This document shows, in pieces, positions 5,561 to 7,729 of a stretch of DNA of 7,729 bases; the stretch's first letter is position 1, and the number at the start of each line of letters is the position of its first letter. A model generated the notes under the pieces. It had not been told where the DNA came from. It saw nothing but the letters and a program-made list of their open reading frames with translations, and searched no databases. The stretch covers positions 1-7,729 of the forward strand of contig UQNA01000080.1 of the NCBI GenBank assembly GCA_900542195.1. Direction: 5' to 3'. The position numbers and the translations under genes were made by a program. The stretch comes from an uncultured Sutterella sp. (lineage in GTDB: Bacteria > Pseudomonadota > Gammaproteobacteria > Burkholderiales > Burkholderiaceae_F).

Positions 5561-5764
5561 TTAGCCCGAGGGAACAAACAATTCGTCTCTTGAACAGAGC
5601 TGACAAAACGCATGAGTATCAGACATCTTAGGACCCAGAATTTGATTCAGGCGATTCAGGCCGTCCGTGATACAAAAACCGATACTCTACAGTCCGCATT
5701 CGAAGCACCTGGGAGAAAACTGCTTATAGAGGTCGGATGACAGGCGCCTGCTTTGCTGCCTCAT
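5561..5764 (-). pseudogene. Small CxxC-containing frame interrupted by one TAG
   Basis: On the minus strand an ATG at 5764 opens 25 codons ending RCFECGL, then an in-frame TAG (5689-5687), then the same frame stays open for 41 codons and ends CQLCSRDELFVPSG at TAA 5563-5561. Read through, the product would have two CxxC pairs (CFEC and CQLC) about 42 residues apart, like a four-cysteine zinc-binding fold. A purine-rich AGGGGGAGG lies just before the ATG, though only 2 nt away. It may be a small gene killed by a nonsense mutation, two tiny genes, or chance. I do not recognise a family. A 9-bp tandem duplication (5644-5661) lies inside. Confidence 0.3.
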
Positions 5765-5812
5765 AGCCTCCCCCTGCCTTACCGTTAGCCTATCAGTTTT
5801 ATTTAAGAGATC

Positions 5813-5852
5813 AAAAAAATGCCCAAGAACACAAAATTCCGGGCATTTTTTG
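5813..5852. terminator. Bidirectional rho-independent terminator
   Basis: ATGCCC (5819-5824) pairs with GGGCAT (5841-5846), and flanking A and T runs extend the stem to about 11 bp with a 16-nt loop. On the minus strand seven U follow the stem, so it ends the endopeptidase transcript 16 nt after its stop. On the plus strand a T-rich run also follows. It marks the right edge of the accessory segment. Confidence 0.9.
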
Positions 5853-5867
5853 TTTTTTTGTTTCTGA

Positions 5868-6977
5868 CTAATTAGAAGCCTCAGAGGCAGATGCTGTCAT
5901 GAATTGACCGCTCAACCAGGCCTTAAGCTTTTCTGCATCCTGGTTTCTTGCCGCTTTATTAGGAGAATCTAAGAAGATAATGGCTACTGTTTTTCCGCCA
6001 ATCTCAGTTTCCATTGCCAAGCAATAACCTGCTGCTGTAGTCAGTCCTGTCTTCTGTAAAGAAACGTCCCAATTGTCGTTAGCGACGAAACTGTTGGTAG
6101 TGCGGCTTGTCACCAAACGGCGTCCGACAGGAATCTGAGCCATCGGGGTTGTAGAAAGTTCGCGGATAAGGTCATACTCACCGGCGCTAGCTAACAATCT
6201 TGAAAGGTCAAGTGCAGAAGACTTGTTTTCATTGTTCAAACCGATGGAATCATAGAAAACGGAATCAAACATGCCAATCATGGCAGCTTTGGTGTTCATG
6301 TCACGGATAAAACGTGCTTTTCCTCCCGGGAAGGTTCTTGCCAAGAAGTGAGCTGCGCGATTATCAGAACTCATCAAAGCCAGATGCAATGCCTGCTTGC
6401 GGGAAAGATACATACCGTTTCTCAATTTGCTGCGGGCGCTGGATCTAACAAAATCTTCTTTAGTTACTTTGAATTTTTGGTCTAAGGAAACACCGGATTC
6501 TACGATGACCAATGCTGTCATTAATTTTGTAATTGAAGCAATGGGAAGTCTTTCATCGGCATTTTTTTCGTAGAGAACTTCGTTGCTGTCCATGTCATAA
6601 GCAAGAACCGCTGTCGTCTGAAGTCCCAACGGATCGGAAGAACCTCTGAGTCCATGAAGCTGAGCGTAGGAAGGGCCTCTAACTTTGCGTACGGCATATC
6701 TCTTTTTGGAAACTTTCTTGGAAGCGGCAAACTTTCTGCTTGTTGTTGTCTTACCGGCAGTCTTTCTTACTGACTTGTTAGAAGCAGCTACCACCGCTTT
6801 TTTACGAACATTCTTCTTTGCAGAGACTTTCTTTGTCTTAACTGCTTTTGCTGATTTTTTCTTGACTGTCTTAGTTGCCGTTGCCTTGGATTTTTGAGGT
6901 GCTGCGTCGGCAGCCGGGGAAAGCGCTAAAGAAAAGGCTAAAAAAACTGAACAAAAAAAGGACGCCCATGTGCGCAT
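5868..6977 (-). CDS. pbpG: D-alanyl-D-alanine endopeptidase, PbpG/PBP7-type, exported
   Basis: Periplasmic serine peptidase of family S11 that cleaves D-Ala cross-links in peptidoglycan. It has 369 residues. A signal peptide (about 1-26, cleavage after ADA) is followed by a basic Lys/Ala/Thr/Ser-rich linker (about 27-100), then the catalytic domain. The three penicillin-binding motifs are present: SITK with nucleophile Ser148 and Lys151, SDN (204-206), and KTG (309-311). The short C-terminus without the extra beta domain of PBP5/6 favours the PbpG type over DacA/DacC. The ATG at 6977 has GGGAG 9 nt upstream. The linker resembles histone H1-like tails and is long compared with E. coli PBP7; similar basic linkers are seen in related betaproteobacterial enzymes, to my recollection. 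It is transcribed alone, ending at the 5813-5852 terminator. Confidence 0.9.
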   Translation of the reverse strand: MRTWASFFCSVFLAFSLALSPAADAAPQKSKATATKTVKKKSAKAVKTKKVSAKKNVRKKAVVAASNKSVRKTAGKTTTSRKFAASKKVSKKRYAVRKVRGPSYAQLHGLRGSSDPLGLQTTAVLAYDMDSNEVLYEKNADERLPIASITKLMTALVIVESGVSLDQKFKVTKEDFVRSSARSKLRNGMYLSRKQALHLALMSSDNRAAHFLARTFPGGKARFIRDMNTKAAMIGMFDSVFYDSIGLNNENKSSALDLSRLLASAGEYDLIRELSTTPMAQIPVGRRLVTSRTTNSFVANDNWDVSLQKTGLTTAAGYCLAMETEIGGKTVAIIFLDSPNKAARNQDAEKLKAWLSGQFMTASASEASN

Positions 6978-7068
6978 TTACATATTCTCCCGAACCGAGT
7001 TATTTGTTTCCTTTTTTTATTTTGACATCTTTTTTATTTACTTAACTAAACTCCATATAAAAAATTAC

Positions 7069-7140
7069 AAAAATGGATAAAACTATTTCTTAAAAAGGGA
7101 ACTTTCCCTTAAGTAAATAAAACCAAAATAGTTATTACTT
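7069..7140. repeat. Intergenic repeat-like blocks, copy 2
   Basis: The second occurrence of the three blocks noted at 616-704: AAAAATGGATAAAA (7069-7082), GGGAACTTTCCCTTAAGTAAA (7097-7117) and AGTTATTA (7130-7137). Here the blocks are part of a larger folded structure (7081-7133). The copy lies about 90 nt upstream of the endopeptidase start, so it could be in that gene's promoter region. Confidence 0.4.
7081..7133. other. Nested inverted repeat (cruciform-like)
   Basis: AACTATTT (7081-7088) pairs with AAATAGTT (7126-7133). Inside this, CTTAA pairs with TTAAG and GGGAA with TTCCC around a very short loop, with a three-base bulge. On the minus strand the outer stem is followed by UUAUCCAUUUUU, a loose U-rich run, so it could act as the hrpA terminator, but the form is not standard. 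Confidence 0.4.
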
Positions 7141-7167
7141 GGTAGAAACACCTAGAAAATAGTGTAA

Positions 7168-7204
7168 CGGCTGGAAATATTAATTTATTAATAAATTCCA
7201 GCCG
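7168..7204. other. Strong hairpin in hrpA 3' region
   Basis: CGGCTGGAA (7168-7176) and TTCCAGCCG (7196-7204) form a perfect 9-bp stem. The interior contains two ATTAAT palindromes that can extend it. It begins 14 nt after the hrpA stop in transcription order. No U-tract follows on the minus strand (UUACACU), so it is better described as a 3'-UTR structure than a textbook terminator. Confidence 0.5.
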
Positions 7205-7218
7205 AAAAATTAATAATA

Positions 7219-7729
7219 TTAAAAGCCTCGTGAAGAACCGATTAATGAGTCCCAAACTTTGTTCAGTCTTTTAACACTTACCGGCATGGGCGTTCTAAGT
7301 TCCTGAGCAAAAAGAGAAACTCTTAGCTCTTGAAGTAAATTCTCAAATTCTTCCAGACGCGGATCTTCTACACCCCTTCTTGCGGCTTTTTCTCTATTGA
7401 GCTTTATTGTTAGCTTATTAATCTCTTCTGCTTTTTCCGCATCTTTTAAAGGATCTTTTCTATACTTTTCTAAACGAACTTCAACCGCTTTTAAATATCT
7501 CGGATAATTTCTCAAAATATTAATTGACTTGTTTTCTATAAAATTCTTAGAAAACATTTCTTTTAATTGGGAATTAATATTTTCATTTAATTCCTTAATA
7601 TTTTTAAAAGCATTTAATTTCTGGTTTACCCCTGCGGCTTGATTAACGATCTGTTCAATTAATCGCGAAATCTCCAAGGCTATAAGGTCCAATTTACCCT
7701 TACTTTCCTGGCACATAACCCCAAATTCT
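7219..7729 (-). CDS. hrpA: ATP-dependent RNA helicase HrpA, C-terminal part
   Basis: This is the last 169 or so residues of a DEAH-box helicase of the HrpA type; the reading frame is open to the window edge, so the in-frame Met at 7716 is internal and not the start. Recognition rests on the DUF3418 C-terminal signatures: ILRNYPRYLKAVEVRLEKYR, matching the PRYLKA segment, and the closing LLQELRVSLFAQELRTPMPV followed by SVKRL, which corresponds to the EELRVSYFAQQLGTPYPIS ending of E. coli HrpA. HrpA proteins act on mRNA and on ribosomes. The helicase core lies outside the window. The coding sequence is very AT-rich in its middle (about 18% GC over 7501-7620), far below rluB, although the protein is conserved at the end. 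Confidence 0.88.
   Translation of the reverse strand, partial: EFGVMCQESKGKLDLIALEISRLIEQIVNQAAGVNQKLNAFKNIKELNENINSQLKEMFSKNFIENKSINILRNYPRYLKAVEVRLEKYRKDPLKDAEKAEEINKLTIKLNREKAARRGVEDPRLEEFENLLQELRVSLFAQELRTPMPVSVKRLNKVWDSLIGSSRGF

Larger units (their letters stand above)
5434..5867. other. Intergenic region upstream of AlbA_2 gene
   Basis: From left to right it contains the candidate promoter (5447-5455), repeat copy B (5444-5527), more TATCAATC-like sequence to about 5552, a TAG-interrupted small open frame on the minus strand (5561-5764), and the terminator of the endopeptidase gene (5813-5852). Between 5765 and 5812 nothing further is seen except the strong purine run before the small frame. 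Confidence 0.5.

Noticed and set aside
5690..5715. tRNA T-arm-like ATTCGAA sequence as a tRNA or att-site remnant
   Set aside because: No acceptor stem, D-arm or anticodon arm could be fitted around it.
5611..5739. 42-codon plus-strand frame in the region upstream of the AlbA_2 gene
   Set aside because: No ribosome binding site; antisense to the CxxC-containing frame, which has the more protein-like pattern.
7022..7050. TTGACA on the plus strand as a promoter
   Set aside because: No acceptable -10 box at 16-18 nt and no plus-strand gene downstream.

Overview
The window reads as a stretch of chromosome from a gut-type betaproteobacterium. Family Sutterellaceae (a Parasutterella or Sutterella relative) is my best guess. 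It rests on the dnaQ, rluB, rimP gene order, a basic Lys/Ala linker in a PbpG-type endopeptidase, and base composition that is moderate in the core genes and low between them. Every supported gene is on the minus strand, so transcription runs from high to low coordinates.

In transcription order (right to left): 7729-7219 is the 3' end of the DEAH-box helicase gene hrpA. A structured intergenic zone follows (7218-6978, two large hairpins). Next is an exported D-alanyl-D-alanine endopeptidase of the PbpG/PBP7 type (6977-5868), closed by a strong bidirectional terminator (5813-5852). Then comes an AT-rich accessory segment (about 5810-2830). It holds a short open frame broken by one TAG that carries two CxxC motifs, and a 446-residue AlbA_2 plus GHKL-ATPase plus winged-helix protein (5433-4093) bracketed by two nearly identical AT-rich repeats. 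It ends with a two-gene toxin-antitoxin-like unit: an unrecognised 56/57-residue protein whose stop overlaps the start of a Doc-type Fic protein by ATGA. The core genome resumes with dnaQ (2823-2032, GTG start), rluB (1931-783) and rimP (436 to beyond base 1).

The core genes serve routine information processing: proofreading subunit of DNA polymerase III, 23S rRNA pseudouridylation, and 30S maturation. rimP normally heads the rimP-nusA-infB operon, and here it is preceded by a leader of about 130 nt with three hairpins, the last of them terminator-like. The accessory segment looks like a defence or stability island dropped between dnaQ and the endopeptidase gene.

The strongest unexplained signals are: the pair of repeats flanking the AlbA_2/ATPase gene (55 of 56 core positions identical apart from one 10-nt indel, each with an 11-bp inverted repeat); the unrecognised small partner of the Fic protein; the attenuator-like rimP leader; and three short sequence blocks shared in order between the rluB-rimP and hrpA-pbpG intergenic regions. 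No tRNA, rRNA, CRISPR array, transposase or integrase was found.
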